Shown here piece after piece: positions 10,325 through 20,948 of a stretch of DNA of 64,000 bases (its first letter is position 1; each line of letters starts with the position of its first letter). Source of the DNA: Macrobrachium rosenbergii (taxonomy: Eukaryota; Arthropoda; Malacostraca; Decapoda; Palaemonidae); contig NC_089753.1 of the NCBI RefSeq assembly GCF_040412425.1, forward strand, positions 43,595,913-43,659,912, given 5' to 3'. Under the pieces are notes generated by a model. It saw only the letters and a program-made list of their open reading frames with translations, ran no database searches and was not told where the DNA came from. The position numbers were made by a program, and so were the translations under genes.

Positions 10325-12786
10325 TCACTTGGACTTCCTGGAAGGGAGTCCTGAAGGCCTGGATCTTCTCTCAGGTCTACGCCTCCTAATAGACCTGGAT
10401 CCACGAAAGGGCTCCTGAAAGGGGGGCTTATCCTTCTTAACAATAGGAGCAGCAGGTCTCATCCTCTTCGACGACTGAGCCAGCAGGTCCTGAGAAGCCT
10501 TCTCAGACAAAGAACGAGAGACTTCCTTCACAGTCTCTTGAGGGAAAAGATGGCTAGATAGAGGAGCGTACAAGAGGGAAGACCTCTGGGAAGGAGAGAC
10601 CGATTTGGAGAGGAAAGCACTGAATACTGACCTCTTCTTAAGCAGGCCAGTGCCGAACAGGGAAGCGATCTCCATCGAGCCGTCCTTCACAGCTTTGTCC
10701 AGGCAAGACAACACACTGCTGAGGTCCTCCATACTGACTGAATCCTCCTCAAGACTTCTCTTGGCTAAGGCTCCAAGAGACCAGTCCATGAAGTTGAACA
10801 CTTCCAGCACACGGAAAAGGCCCTTGAGGAAATGGTCCAGTTCACAAAGTCCCCAAGAAGCCTTGGCCGAATTAAGGGAGAGCCTTCTGGAAGAATCCAC
10901 CAGCGAAGAAAAGTCTGAGCCAGCAGAAGAGGGGAGAGCTAACCCCATTGGCTCCCTAGTCTCGTACCACATTCCCGCTCTTCCCGAAAGCCTAGAGGGG
11001 GAGGCAAGGAGAAGACAGTCTTGCCTGCATCCTTCTTCGAAGAGAGCCACTCTCCGAAACCTTTAAGCGCTTTCTTCATGGAGATCGTAGGACGCATCTT
11101 AACAAAAGAGGAAGATTTCGAAGCCTTGGTGCTCGAGAGCATTGAACCAGGAGAAGGAGGAGAAGCAGGCTTGAGGGAATCTCCATACTCCTGGACTAGA
11201 AGAGCTGTCAACCTCTTGTAATCGGAAATTGTGATATCCTTAGGGGATTCGTCCTCCGATAACGCCTCCAGGCCAGAAGGAGGAGGAGAACGTCTAGAAG
11301 TAGAGGGGCATTTGTCAGAAGAAGAGCGCCTAGAAGGAGAGGAGCCTTTGTCCACTGGAGAACGATGATCCGGAGAGAAGCGCCTACAAGCTGACTGGCG
11401 CCTGACAGAAGAAGCAGCTCGAACTGAAGAGGAGCCCTTGCTGGGAGAGGGGCGCCTAACAGACGAAAAGGAGGCTGGAGAGGAACTTCTACGAGGCGAA
11501 CGAGCAGGGCGTTTGACTGTGGAGAAAGTATCTCCAACAGGAGAAGACCGACGACGACGATGGCGCGAGCGCCTGGGTGGAGAGGCGCTATTCGGAGACG
11601 AAGAGCGCCGAGGAGAGAAGCGCCTACCAGGAGAGGAGCGCCTACCAGGAGAAGAGCGCCTAACAGGAGAGGAGCGCCTACAAGGAGAGGAGCGCCTGGA
11701 CGGAGAGGAGCGCCTGCAAGGAGAGGAGCGCCTACCAGGAGAGGAGAGCCTGGAAGGAGAGGAGCGCCTGTTGCTGGAGGGGCGCTTAACAGGAGAAGAA
11801 CGCTTCACAAAAGACGACTTGCTAGGAGAAGAAAGTCTCTTGGAGGACTTGATCGGAAGAGAGGCATCCTTCCGACGAGAGGAGCTCTTAGATAAAGAGC
11901 CAGCAAGAGCAGCGAGTTGAGCCTGGAGGCCTACCAGGATCTGCTTGGTGGACTCCTGAACACCAGAAGAAGAGGAGGAAGATCTACGAGTTCTCTTCTT
12001 CGAAACAGGAGAGCCTTCAGGGAAGCGCTCAGGGCTAGAGTCCAAGGCGTCTCCTCTAGGAGCCTTCCAAGTCCTCTTCAAAGGACGCGATTCCTCAGCC
12101 GAACTCCAACCACGTTTAGGAGACGAAGAAGCAGAAGAAGAGAAACACTTCTTTAAGATCCCTTTTCACTGGCGATCTAAGGCAGCCTGGGACGCGTCAA
12201 CAGGCGCTGCCGAAGGGACGCCTGACCGTTGGGAGCGCTCTTCATCCCCCTTGCGGCTGTCGACATTCCTCCTCCACTGGGTCTGGGAGTTTGGAAGAGG
12301 TCTAGGCCTAGGAGCGATGCGGAGCCGGTCAGACGCCCCCTCCACTACACTGGGGACACTACACAAATCACTATCACTTCTCACTTTCTTTTCCTCCATA
12401 GCTCGCATCTGCAACTGCATCTTATGGATCGTAGCCTTCATAGCAGCCATCTCCGACGACGAATCCACAGGTTCGACGAAGGGTGAAGGAGCTGAAACAA
12501 CTGGAGGACAGGAGAATCTGGAAGAGTGTTAGGTTCTAAATCTACCTCCTTGGAAAGAGACCTACTAGCGCTTCTAGAAGAAGCCTTCCTAACTCTGTCC
12601 TTCTCCAACTTTGCGCACATAAGAGTTTAACGCCTTCCATTCCAGTTCAGTGAGATTCTCACATTCAACACACGTGTTCTCAAAAGAGCATTCATTCTCC
12701 CTACACCTAGAACATACAGAATGAGGATCTACCGAAGCTTTCGGTAGTCTCACCTTACAATCAGACCTCACACACACACGAAACAC
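10325..12786 (-). pseudogene. DIRS-like Gag with zinc-binding N terminus and RS-repeat region, broken
   Basis: This putative Gag opens near 12786 with a Cys-rich block (DPHSVCSRCREN, then C-x6-C-x2-C spacing up to VECENLTE). After a frame change near 12615 comes a charged linker (SRSASRSLSKEVDLEP). A second change leads to a coiled-coil-like stretch (MAAMKATIHKMQLQMRAMEE), an in-frame TGA at 12166-12168, then an Arg/Ser-rich tract of about 100 residues. Near 10975 the frame changes again into a helical Gag core containing LFGTGLLKKRSVFSAFLSK and SPSQRSSLLYAPL, conserved in the 24.8-25.1 kb element. The frame ends at 10325, just before the RT block. At least three frame changes and one stop make this copy non-coding. 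Assignment as Gag rests on position and on similarity between the window's elements. Confidence 0.75.
11290..11830 (-). repeat. Tandem 18-bp-based array encoding RRSSPx repeats in Gag
   Basis: On the plus strand the unit reads GGAGAGGAGCGCCTACCA with variation at the last codon. On the minus strand it encodes Arg-Arg-Ser-Ser-Pro-x, where x is Gly, Cys, Ser or Val. About ten near-perfect units lie at 11610-11780, with degenerate units on both sides. The antisense frame is also open and reads GEERLPGEERL, which is a by-product. Confidence 0.85.
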
Positions 12787-12976
12787 CGTGCAACACTCTG
12801 ATCAGACATTCTATAAGAAAATACCAAAGCCGAAATCAAAAACAGTCCACAAAAGCGTATGCCAAGCCAAAGATCCAATACGTCACCAAAGGTCAGTCCA
12901 AAATAATCCTCAGCAAGCGAAAAATGAAAATCAAAGCAGAAGGAACCAACAACAGATGTTGCCGGAACCAGCGACA

Positions 12977-13147
12977 GAGAAAATCTGACATGAAAACGGG
13001 AATGGTTCCTATTCCCGCCACCCAGCGGCGGGTATGGTAGATCACCTGACCTACCTGTCGCGTGTGCCGCGAAATTTGAATTTCTGTCGGGAACGTCGGA
13101 GACTATAGCTAAGTATATATCTGACGGGTAAGTTGCATGTACAAAAA
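12977..13147. repeat. Right ITR of DIRS-like copy 1
   Basis: Begins GAGAAAATCTGACATGAAAA and ends GTTGCATGTACAAAAA. It is the reverse complement of 6581-6747. The outer 45 bp are also matched in reverse complement by the second half of the ICR. Confidence 0.92.
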
Positions 13148-14230
13148 CTAAATTTTATTGGATTTGTCCTTCAAGTATGACCTGAACCTTCACTTTGACC
13201 TGAGTTTGCAAATCAGCATTGTTGTGGTTTATATATTATGAGATGATAACCCTCCTATCATTATGTTGTAATACTATAATAACGCTATCATTATGTAGTA
13301 ACTGTAATAACCCACCTATTATGTATATGCTGGTTGCTTTTTGTACCATACACAGTGTATGAAATTACCTCCTGTTTTTCCCTTGCGTAATCCTTGGAAA
13401 TGTTAACTTCCAAACTCATTACAACTATGTCTTTGAGTTCATTATCCGGTAGCTTACGATTTTGTTCATTACCGCTATTAAGTGGTTATTTGTAATTATT
13501 GTTGAAATATTCTTAAGTTAGTTGAAATAAGTAAAACTCTTGTTTAATTTAAGTTTTGGTTTGTTAATGCACCTCGTATATCTACTTTATGCTACATGAA
13601 GTGCTGTCCTCATCACTTGGAATTAATGAATGGTTCAAGTGGAAAGCTTAAGTTGTGACAATATGCCAAACATGAAGTCTCTTCTTTAGTTCATGAAGCA
13701 ACCTTTGCTAAACAACCTCGTCAAAAATACAACTTCCTTGTCAGAGGTAACTAAGGTAAGATTCCTCTTGTGCAATACTCACCTATAAGAATTACCTAAC
13801 GTAGTGAGACTCGATTATCAACAAAACATGCCATACGAGGTATTGTTGCCTAAGTAAAACATAGGAGGCTAACATATTATGGACACAAGGAAAACAGGCA
13901 ACTGAACTGTGCTCTGTCACTTACACACAATTATTGCTGGAAATACCTTCAGAACTGCCTCCAATCTATCAGCAGAACAGCAAAGAGGCAAGAAATGAAG
14001 GCGAGATCAAATCAATAGTACACTTCACTTGGTAAAAGCCCCTAGCAATAAAGTCTTTACATGACCATTCCCTAAAAGGAAAAATTCCACCAGACTTGTG
14101 AAGCATCTCCCAAGATGACCACAAATAATCTACATCACAGATCCCATGTTCCTCAAAGGAAGATGCATGAAGAAAACCAATAAAGTATGGGGTAGAAGAC
14201 TATGCTTACTGCCTGCAAAATGGCCATATC
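13148..14230. other. No gene recognised
   Basis: AT-rich sequence, with imperfect repetition of TCATTATGTTGTAATA/TCATTATGTAGTAACTG around 13255-13325. Without transcript data I cannot support any exon here. If the minus-strand exons nearby belong to one gene, this may be its 3' flank or UTR. Confidence 0.5.
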
Positions 14231-14462
14231 TCAATAGCCTCCATATGTGACTATCATCCTTCCTCCACCATGGGTCACTTGGGGTCTGGGGCAGGAGGGG
14301 GAGGCTCTAATCTTGCGAGGACCAATGCCCGAAGGGTTTCTGGGGTTACATGGATGTGATGAAGCCCTTTTTCCTCCTCCCTTTTCCTCACCACTTCCCT
14401 CCCCAATGTCACTATAGCCTAGCTCATCTCTGTAAAGCTCCTTGAAGCCACTATGCACCCAT
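14231..14462 (-). CDS. Possible terminal exon of an unidentified gene
   Basis: On the minus strand a strong polypyrimidine tract (14 T then CCAG) precedes an open stretch starting at 14462. It encodes about 76 residues (SGFKELYRDELGYSD ... GRMIVTYGGY), rich in Gly, Pro, Ser and Lys, and stops at 14231. The start phase requires two bases from a preceding exon, whereas the exon at 15524-15636 leaves one. The two cannot be joined directly, so at least one more exon would be needed. No homologous family is recognised. It may equally be a chance ORF. Confidence 0.3.
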
Positions 14463-14534
14463 CTGGAAAAAAAAAAAAAACATTCACTAGGAATTATACT
14501 ATTTTTTATCATTTTAATGAATTTCACAGAAATC

Positions 14535-15415
14535 ACATTTTTAAAGTAATTTGTATTCCCTAAGTATACAAACCACAGTCTTTTATGTAGTAGTATTCCT
14601 CAGTGTGAGCTGGAATCAGTCATTGAAACCTGTAACAAGGTAGTTTACAAGCAGTGGGTGTTTGAGTGAGTGGAACGCACCATTCACCTGCCACCACCAA
14701 GCACTTGTTCTTCAGTATCAGGGACTATACAGGGTGGCTAAGGTTGGATTAAAAGGCTCTGGTTTGTATACCAAAGAAAAGCACAAATTGCTTTAAACAT
14801 TTGTGATTTATTCTTACAGCATACCAAACTATTGCCTTTTATAAAGGAGACTCACACCTTAGGTGGGATGATAGGTTCTCAACTGACTGGAAATGCCATG
14901 CTCCTGGTCACAATCATGAGTAGAGGAGCAATGACTCCTGTAACCTATACACTCTTGGTATAGGGATGCAAGACTGTTAGGGACCTGAGCCAGATTAAGA
15001 AGAATCTAATTCATTCTCTGAAAAATTAGGAAAACCAAGTGCTACCTTAAGGATAGTGTAGCACAGATTAGAGGGTACCTAGTAACTGAGTCAATCATAC
15101 TGATGGGTTCAGTTGGTAGCTTTACCATCCCTTCCCCCCTTGCTAAAAGGTCTGAAGGCAGTATGCCAGATTGGGAAATCTACCAGTATCTTGGCTTGTC
15201 CAGCACTTTCTCAACCTGACTGCTGCCTTGCAGAGGAAGGCAGAAAGGTACGAAAGGACAAAGAACCAGCCACTCAACCATTCGACCTCCAGTCTTACAT
15301 CACCGGGGTAACTTTGGCAGGATGCTTTTTTCGTCAGAGGATCTTGGAAACTATACAATCTGTTGGACAACCCAATAAAGGTCCTAAGAAGTGTCAGGGG
15401 ACTTGTAGATGACAT
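14535..15415 (-). mobile_element. Truncated DIRS-like end (ITR plus ICR), copy D1
   Basis: A terminal block around 14545-14700 (GTATACAAACCACAGTC) is repeated inverted at 14750-14775 (GGCTCTGGTTTGTATACC), followed by a second block at about 14800-14880 (TTTTATAAAGGAGACTCACA). This is the ITR-then-ICR layout of a DIRS element whose coding body would lie to the right on the minus strand. The body is almost entirely missing. Inverted homologous sequence lies at 21350-22200, so both belong to one family. No coding domain is recognisable in 14880-15415. Confidence 0.6.
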
Positions 15416-15523
15416 TTTTGCATGTTGACACTATTTCTATATATATGTAACAACACAAAACAAATATACTCCATAAATGGAATAACATCTACTACGTATA
15501 CTGGATAAAAAACTACAACTTAC

Positions 15524-15636
15524 CAAGAAGCTTAAAAAGAGATTTGATTCCTGCCTGACGAGCTGTTAAAAATTTGTTCAAAGGAACTGATGCTGGAACG
15601 CCTGCAGCTGCCATACTGTTGCCAGACAATGAGATC
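15524..15636 (-). CDS. Start-codon exon of an unidentified gene
   Basis: On the minus strand the exon is bounded by an acceptor (TTCTTTTTTAG before 15636) and a donor (GTAAGT-like GTAAGTTG after 15524). It contains 22 untranslated bases and then ATG at 15614. The 30 codons that follow read MAAAGVPASVPLNKFLTARQ and then AGIKSLFKLL, leaving one base for the next exon. The basic, hydroxylated N terminus could be a mitochondrial targeting peptide, but that is speculation. An untranslated exon must lie upstream (higher coordinates). Clean splice sites and good initiation context support a real exon. I do not recognise the protein. Confidence 0.6.
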
Positions 15637-16538
15637 CTAAAAAAGAATTAAAACGCTTCAGCACACTCATAAGCTATGTCAATGTTCTATACTCTAAATT
15701 ACCAACACTTTAACAAACAATGGGAGTTAAAATCTACTACTCCAAAGCAAGCATATATGTACTGTACATTATCAAATAGATCACACTCTTGATATTCTCA
15801 GCAAGTGGTGCCTACCCCGTATCTAAATGCTAGACTTTACAATGAAACAGGTGATTTGCCAACTGCCACCCTAACAAGCTAACAACTGACCTAACAGTTT
15901 CTTTAACAATTCCTTTCAAACTCAAAATGGGAAGAGAATTCATTCAGTACCATATCAAACTAATTTTCAACATAAATAAGAAACCTGACACCCATTGTTG
16001 CTGTGTTATTTGGTTTTAGAACATTCTGAAATCTTGAAACCCTATCTTTTCTTTCCTTACTTTTGATTCAGACTATGAAATATCTGATCTATACAACCCT
16101 CACCATGGTCAACCAATGTCTGCAATAAGCCTATGCTGAGAAAATAGCCTAGGCTGAAGCAATTCCCACAGCAGTGCTAGTAAATTCATTCTAAGCTAAT
16201 CACTATGACCATAAGGCACTGCAAATATTCTCAAATTACTGATACCATCACATAGTTGTGTGGTGAGTACTTATACAGCTAAGAACCTTAATAAAACTTC
16301 CTTTATCCTTACCAGCTTACAATATCAAAGTTTTGCTCACTTCAAGGGTACATGTAAGCCATTGTGCAGAGTTCACAATTGCACTCTTGAGTAAATTACT
16401 TCCTTGGCTTTGTATCAATATTAAAGCTAAAAGTCTGTTAATCATTATAAGGCAATGCCACAACATAAATGAATTAGTTCTAGTTATAGATATTACTTAC
16501 ATTAAACTTCTTTACTTCTTGGTTTGTGTACATGTCAC
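15637..16538. other. Probable intron of the minus-strand gene; nothing recognised
   Basis: AT-rich sequence without repeats or coding domains that I can identify. Confidence 0.45.
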
Positions 16539-16539
16539 A

Positions 16540-16768
16540 TTTCATGAAAAGGTAGACACACTGAAAACTAAGTTTCCTGAAAAGGTCAAGACATTGAAAA
16601 CTAAGTTTCCTGAAAAGGTCAAAATACTGAAAACTAAGTTTCCTGAAAAGGTCAAAATACTGAAAACTAAGTTTCCTGAAAAGGTCGAGGCATTGAGAAC
16701 TAAGTTTCCTGAAAAGGTATCACATTGAAAACTAAGTTTCCTGAAAAGGTAGACACATTAAAAATTCA
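16540..16768. repeat. Minisatellite of 33 bp, about seven copies
   Basis: The unit contains TTTCCTGAAAAGGTC followed by a variable hexamer and TGAAAACTAAG. The length is a multiple of three, so the plus strand stays open and reads FPEKVKxLKTK repeatedly (ORF 16333-16728). There is no other sign that it is translated, and it lies in the probable 5' intron of the minus-strand gene. Confidence 0.9.
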
Positions 16769-17540
16769 GTTTTAATGCCTGTAAGCTAGGCTGACCCCAC
16801 CCCCAAAAAAGTATAATTAGGAACATTCGCTAGCAGCAAGTAATTTCAGCATCTAACCAAAGCCTATTTTGGAAATACTAACCTCACTTTTTTTACTAGG
16901 CCTAACCTGACTTTAGGGAAAGATGACTTTTACATAAAATAGCCATACAGGCCTACTACAGCCAGCCTACATAGCCATAGCACAACAAAGTTGAGTTAAG
17001 GTACAAGGAAGGGCAAGATCTATCATAAATAATGAGTAGGCCTAGAGAAAAAAAAGTTGATAAAAGTGCTAAACAGTTGAGTACCTTAGACAATTTCCAT
17101 GGGTCAAGCCATGCCCAATAGCCAATCAAAAACATATATCAACAGGGACGCATTCTAACTTAACCTTCACTGGAGCAGACATAGAAAAGGCAGAGGGGAT
17201 GGCGTGAGAAATCCGACCGTGAAAACGGGCCAAACCTAACCTCTTCTAGTATGCCATGCCCTGAACTAACAAGACCTTAATTCCCTAACCTGACTTATGA
17301 CACAGTGGAGAGAGTGGGGGGGGGGGAGTTCGCCTTTCTTGACCCACCCACCAAATGACACTGAATGTCGGAAACAGACTGGTTGAAATAAATTTCCATT
17401 TAGATACATAGTCTGGCACTGGCTAGAGCGTCCCAACCCAACCTAACTAGAATTTACCTTCCTGACCTGACTGAAGGTGCTATGCCCTGACCTGGCCATG
17501 GGGGTTCTGCCCTCTTAAACACTTAACATCAGGGTAGATC
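16769..17540. other. No gene recognised
   Basis: Mixed-composition sequence rich in CCTAACC/CCTGACC-like words, with a run of 10 G at about 17318-17328. It leads into the dispersed repeat copies that follow. Confidence 0.45.
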
Positions 17541-17543
17541 TAA

Positions 17544-17880
17544 GTAGTAGCTCCGCGATGGCAATTTCCTTCTAACTTGACCTTTTCTACAGTTTTTTGG
17601 TTGCTAATTATGGATTTACCTTCAATTTTTGTCGCACAAACGTAATTAACCTGAAATTAACCGCTGAAGTCCATCCAACAATGGGTTTCCATATGCGATC
17701 TTCACGAGACAGAGCACGGGTACGTCTCTTTCGAACAGTTCATATCCTGTCCAGCAAGTTCAATAACTTGTTAAAGGTATAGGTACCGCCCACCCCCAGG
17801 CCAGTACTAAACACGGCGAAGGGACATTCCATTTGGCTGACAAAAAATAAACAGCCCTAAAAATGTAGAAAAAAACAGTT
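17544..17880. repeat. Dispersed repeat unit, copy A
   Basis: Begins TAGTAGCTCCGCGATGG and continues through CAGTTTTTTGGTTGCTAATTA, GGGTTTCCATATGCGATCTTC and CAGTACTAAACACGGCGAAG. Copies B (17893-18294) and C (20556-20948) carry the same landmarks in the same order and orientation. A short minus-strand reading frame over the middle is partly conserved among copies, but no protein is recognised. Confidence 0.8.
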
Positions 17881-17892
17881 GGTAGAACCATA

Positions 17893-18294
17893 TAGTAGCT
17901 CCGCGGCGGCGACTGCCTTCTAACTTACTTAACTTTTCCTACAGTTTTTTGGTTGCTAATTAAGAATTTACCTTTAATTTTTGGAGCTCGAGTGTAATTA
18001 ACCTGTAATTAACCCCTGAAGTCCAACCAACAAGGGGTTTCCATACGCGATCTTCACAAGACAGAGCACGGCTACGTCTGTTTCGAACGGTTCATATCCC
18101 GTCCGGAAAGTGCAACAACTTGTTAACGTATGGGTACCCAACCTCCCCCCACCCCGGGCCAGTACTAAACACGGAGAAGGGACATTCCATTTGGCGGACA
18201 ACAAACAGATGCACCGCCAGTATCAGAACCCCTGAATGTGTAGAAAAAACCAGTTGAAAAGGTCAAAACAGGCGCAGAGCTAATATATAGAATT
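17893..18294. repeat. Dispersed repeat unit, copy B
   Basis: A near-tandem partner of copy A. It extends further on the right (GCGCAGAGCTAATATATAGA near 18265-18290), an ending that copy C shares. Confidence 0.8.
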
Positions 18295-19873
18295 ACCGGC
18301 TAGTCAATCATACCAGTACCATTAAGCCTACACTATTTGGAGACCTCGAAACACCTCTCCATTAAGTAGCCCAGACTGAACCTCATTCGTTGCAGTCATA
18401 GGGTGAACGCTGGGGCCGTTCCTATCAAAGTAAGTTTTTTTCCTAAATTACGAAATAATGGCATATTTCCGATTAAATGTAAGTTCATTAAGATTTAGCC
18501 GTGCGCGGTGCTAACTTATCGGCCATGACACTCTCGGAACTTTTACTTACAACACTTTAAAAGTGGACGAGTGACTACACCAACAAGACCGCCCCGTCAC
18601 TTGTGTAAACAAACTGACTCCCCATTTCAATCATGACACTGCCTGTGTTAAATCTGCAAAATATTTGTACTCATAGACGGTGACACCGTTTCCTTGACAT
18701 CAGTGGTAAACGCTGTCGCCTATGGGGCTTGGACGGGGAACTCTGGCGAATTTTCTGGACGCCAGAGCGCTAGATAATTATTTAAATAATAATTATGAAG
18801 ACGTGTTGTAGAAGTTTGGGATAACCAGACTCATAAAGAACGAATATGGTTGCGTTCTTCACGACCGGTTTCGGGCTTCGTTTAAAGAAAAAAGGACAAC
18901 GGCCAGATAGAGCCCCTATGTAAAACTACACCTTTAACTCCGGTCTCTTGATCACGTTTCTTTTTATTTTCGTCTGCGAACAACACGTAAGCGAAGGTGA
19001 AGTGCGAACGCAACCCGTGAAAACTCCTTTAGACTTCCGTTCAGTGCTTAGATTGGGTTCAATTTTGCTTTGTTCAGTTAAGGTGGGTTTCTTTTCAGCC
19101 GCCCCCCTCTAATAACCCCCCAAAACAAGACAAAAAAGTGTTTGGTCTCCATTGCGAAGAGCACTCTTTGCTGTCGTTATTGCCCGATCGTGAAATATTA
19201 CAAACTCCTCGAGAGGTCTTTCACCTTAGGCGATATTTCATCCAATTTCTCTTTATTTCCTCTTTTCCCTTCAGTCTCAATTGTATCTGCAGTAACATTA
19301 TTACCGCTTCCTCTCTTACATAAATTTATATGCATGCTAACTTTTACTATAACCAAGTAATGATCATATTTACTTCCAGCTTTTCCTCATCTCATAATTA
19401 CATATATTAACTTGCTCTTTCATCTACTCAGTACTAACACACATTACTTTAAAAAAATTTCTCTTTCTCAGATTTACTTATATATTCCTTCCTAAAAAGG
19501 TTGGTTTGCTCCTTTAAAAAAAAACCTATCGCAGAATGAAATTGTATTTCTTAAAGTAAACATTTCCGGTCTTTAGCAAACAATGAACAAAATTAGTTCA
19601 TAATCATGTAATTTAATCATGTAATTCCTTCGACCCTGAGGTTAGGTTTATCTATAAGAAAGCATTCTTCAGACCTATTTTTCATGTCGAGAGAGATCTT
19701 TTATTACGGAGTTGATTGAACCGTAGAAATCAGTGGGGATAGATAGAAAATGTTGATAGACATCCACCAGTAAAAATTAAAATGAGGATGCAGGTCGAAA
19801 TGTAATTGGAATTCATCGCTGTAGAAAATGTCTAGAAGAGTGAAATTTCTGTAGTTTTAAAGTCAAGGACAAC

Positions 19874-19875
<2 letters not shown>
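18295..19875. other. No gene recognised; GC-richer patch at 18400-18900
   Basis: A relatively GC-rich section with CpGs (about 18400-19050) could hold the promoter or an untranslated first exon of the minus-strand gene at 15.5 kb. A minus-orientation GTAAGT occurs near 18550. No exon can be supported from sequence alone. Confidence 0.35.

Positions 19876-19925
<50 letters not shown>
19876..19925. repeat. (TC)n microsatellite
   Basis: About 25 uninterrupted TC dinucleotides. Confidence 0.97.
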
Positions 19926-19927
<2 letters not shown>

Positions 19928-20184
19928 GATACTAACAATTTGCTGAGATCCTTGTGGAGAATGAATTCCATGAGATAGTCTAGTGCCTATGTGCCTACCT
20001 TCTGCAGATCATCTGTACTTTGCCTTATAGATATAATAATATTCAGATTTTTACTGTAAAAAATCAATTTCCATAGGTTATATGATATTCTGTAGGTCTT
20101 GGTTGTAAAATCTGGCAATCAAAACCAAGAAATGCCAAACGAACACGGAGACGATCAAACAAAGCGGGTAATGACGTTTCGGTC

Positions 20185-20262
20185 ACGTGACCGGCGTCAT
20201 CCTCCAATGAGATCGAGCGACCCATCTACCTTGGGCGCCATTGTTGTGGGATGTCAACAAAC
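20185..20262 (+). promoter_or_regulatory. Candidate promoter of the C2orf42 orthologue
   Basis: A local GC-rich island contains the palindromic E-box GGTCACGTGACC (about 20189-20200), followed by CCTCCAATGAG (CCAAT box) and GGCGCCATTGTTGTGG (possible YY1/initiator-type GCCAT). A strong donor follows 60-130 bp downstream, and the first coding exon on the same strand begins at 22469 with an acceptor exactly at the ATG. An untranslated first exon is therefore expected in this region. No TATA box is evident. Confidence 0.45.
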
Positions 20263-20321
20263 GCATCGTGAGTCCCTAGCGAGATAAAAAATTATGCCGT
20301 TGAATTAGTTTTATGTGAAAG
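20240..20321 (+). other. Candidate untranslated first exon with a four-codon uORF
   Basis: The donor AAAG|GTAAGAAT falls at 20321/20322 and is close to consensus. The exon start is a guess from the GCCATTGTT initiator-like site. A short upstream ORF (ATG CCG TTG AAT TAG) lies at about 20294. Splicing to 22469 would remove an intron of about 2.15 kb that contains copy C and D2. Confidence 0.4.
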
Positions 20322-20555
20322 GTAAGAATGTCACTCGAATTTGGTATATTTTTTGTAAAACAACTGTGTCATCATGTTAGAAATAAGTGTGTCCATTGCG
20401 TATGTGCTTAGGGGTCGCTGGATGCCTAAGCTGTCATTCTAAGTAAACCCCACCCAGCGTGTCCTAATATGAACCTACCCTTGTTTTAATGCAAATTAAC
20501 AAAGAAGCTGTGGTAGAAACGTTTATGATGAAGCTAAATTTGGTAGAACTATATA

Positions 20556-20948
20556 GTAGCTCCGCGTCGGCGACTGCCTTCTAACCTAACTTTTTCTACA
20601 GTTCTTTGGTTGCTAATTATGAATTTACCTTTAATTTTTGGCGCTCGAGTGTAATTAACCTGCAATTAACCCCTCAAGTCCATCCAACAAGGGGTTTCCA
20701 TACGCGATCTTCACAAGACAGAGCATGGCTACGTCTGTTTCGAATGGTTCATATCCCGTCCGGCAAGTGCAATAACTTGTTAACGTATGAGTACCAAACC
20801 CCCACCCCTGGCCAGTACTAAACACGGCGAAGGAACAATCCATTTGGGCGAGAACAAACAAATGCACTGCCAGTATCAGAACCCTTAAAAGTGTAGAAAA
20901 AACCAGTTGAAAAGGTAAAAACAAGCGCAGAGCTAATATATAGAATTA
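20556..20948. repeat. Dispersed repeat unit, copy C
   Basis: Same landmarks and right end as copy B: TAGTAGCTCCGCGTCGG at the left and GCGCAGAGCTAATATATAGA at the right. It lies just downstream of the candidate first exon. Confidence 0.8.

Larger units (their letters stand above)
6557..13147 (-). mobile_element. Structurally complete DIRS-like (tyrosine recombinase) retrotransposon, copy 1
   Basis: The element of about 6.6 kb has ITRs at 6581-6747 and 12977-13147 and an ICR at 6789-6890. Read on the minus strand, its coding blocks run gag, RT, RNase H, YR. YR-encoding elements with split ITRs and an ICR complementary to the joined termini are the hallmark of the DIRS group, which replicates through a circular intermediate and integrates by recombination without target-site duplications. 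Accordingly none is seen. The ITRs match almost perfectly by eye, but gag and RT each carry frame breaks, so this copy is probably not autonomous. A short AT-rich extension (about 6557-6580) lies outside the left ITR and is represented in the ICR. Confidence 0.9.

Noticed and set aside
11438..11920. Plus-strand ORF encoding GEERLPGEERL repeats
   Set aside because: It is the antisense by-product of the RRSSPx array in Gag; the minus-strand reading has context and related copies.
15113..15412. Plus-strand ORF in D1, similar to a minus-strand ORF in D2
   Set aside because: Similarity follows from the DNA homology of the two copies; the frame is antisense to the expected coding direction and shows no domain.
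17690..17760. tRNA-like B box in the dispersed repeat (GTTCATATCC)
   Set aside because: It lacks the GTTCGAATCC consensus and no A box is found at a suitable distance, so a tRNA-derived SINE cannot be supported.
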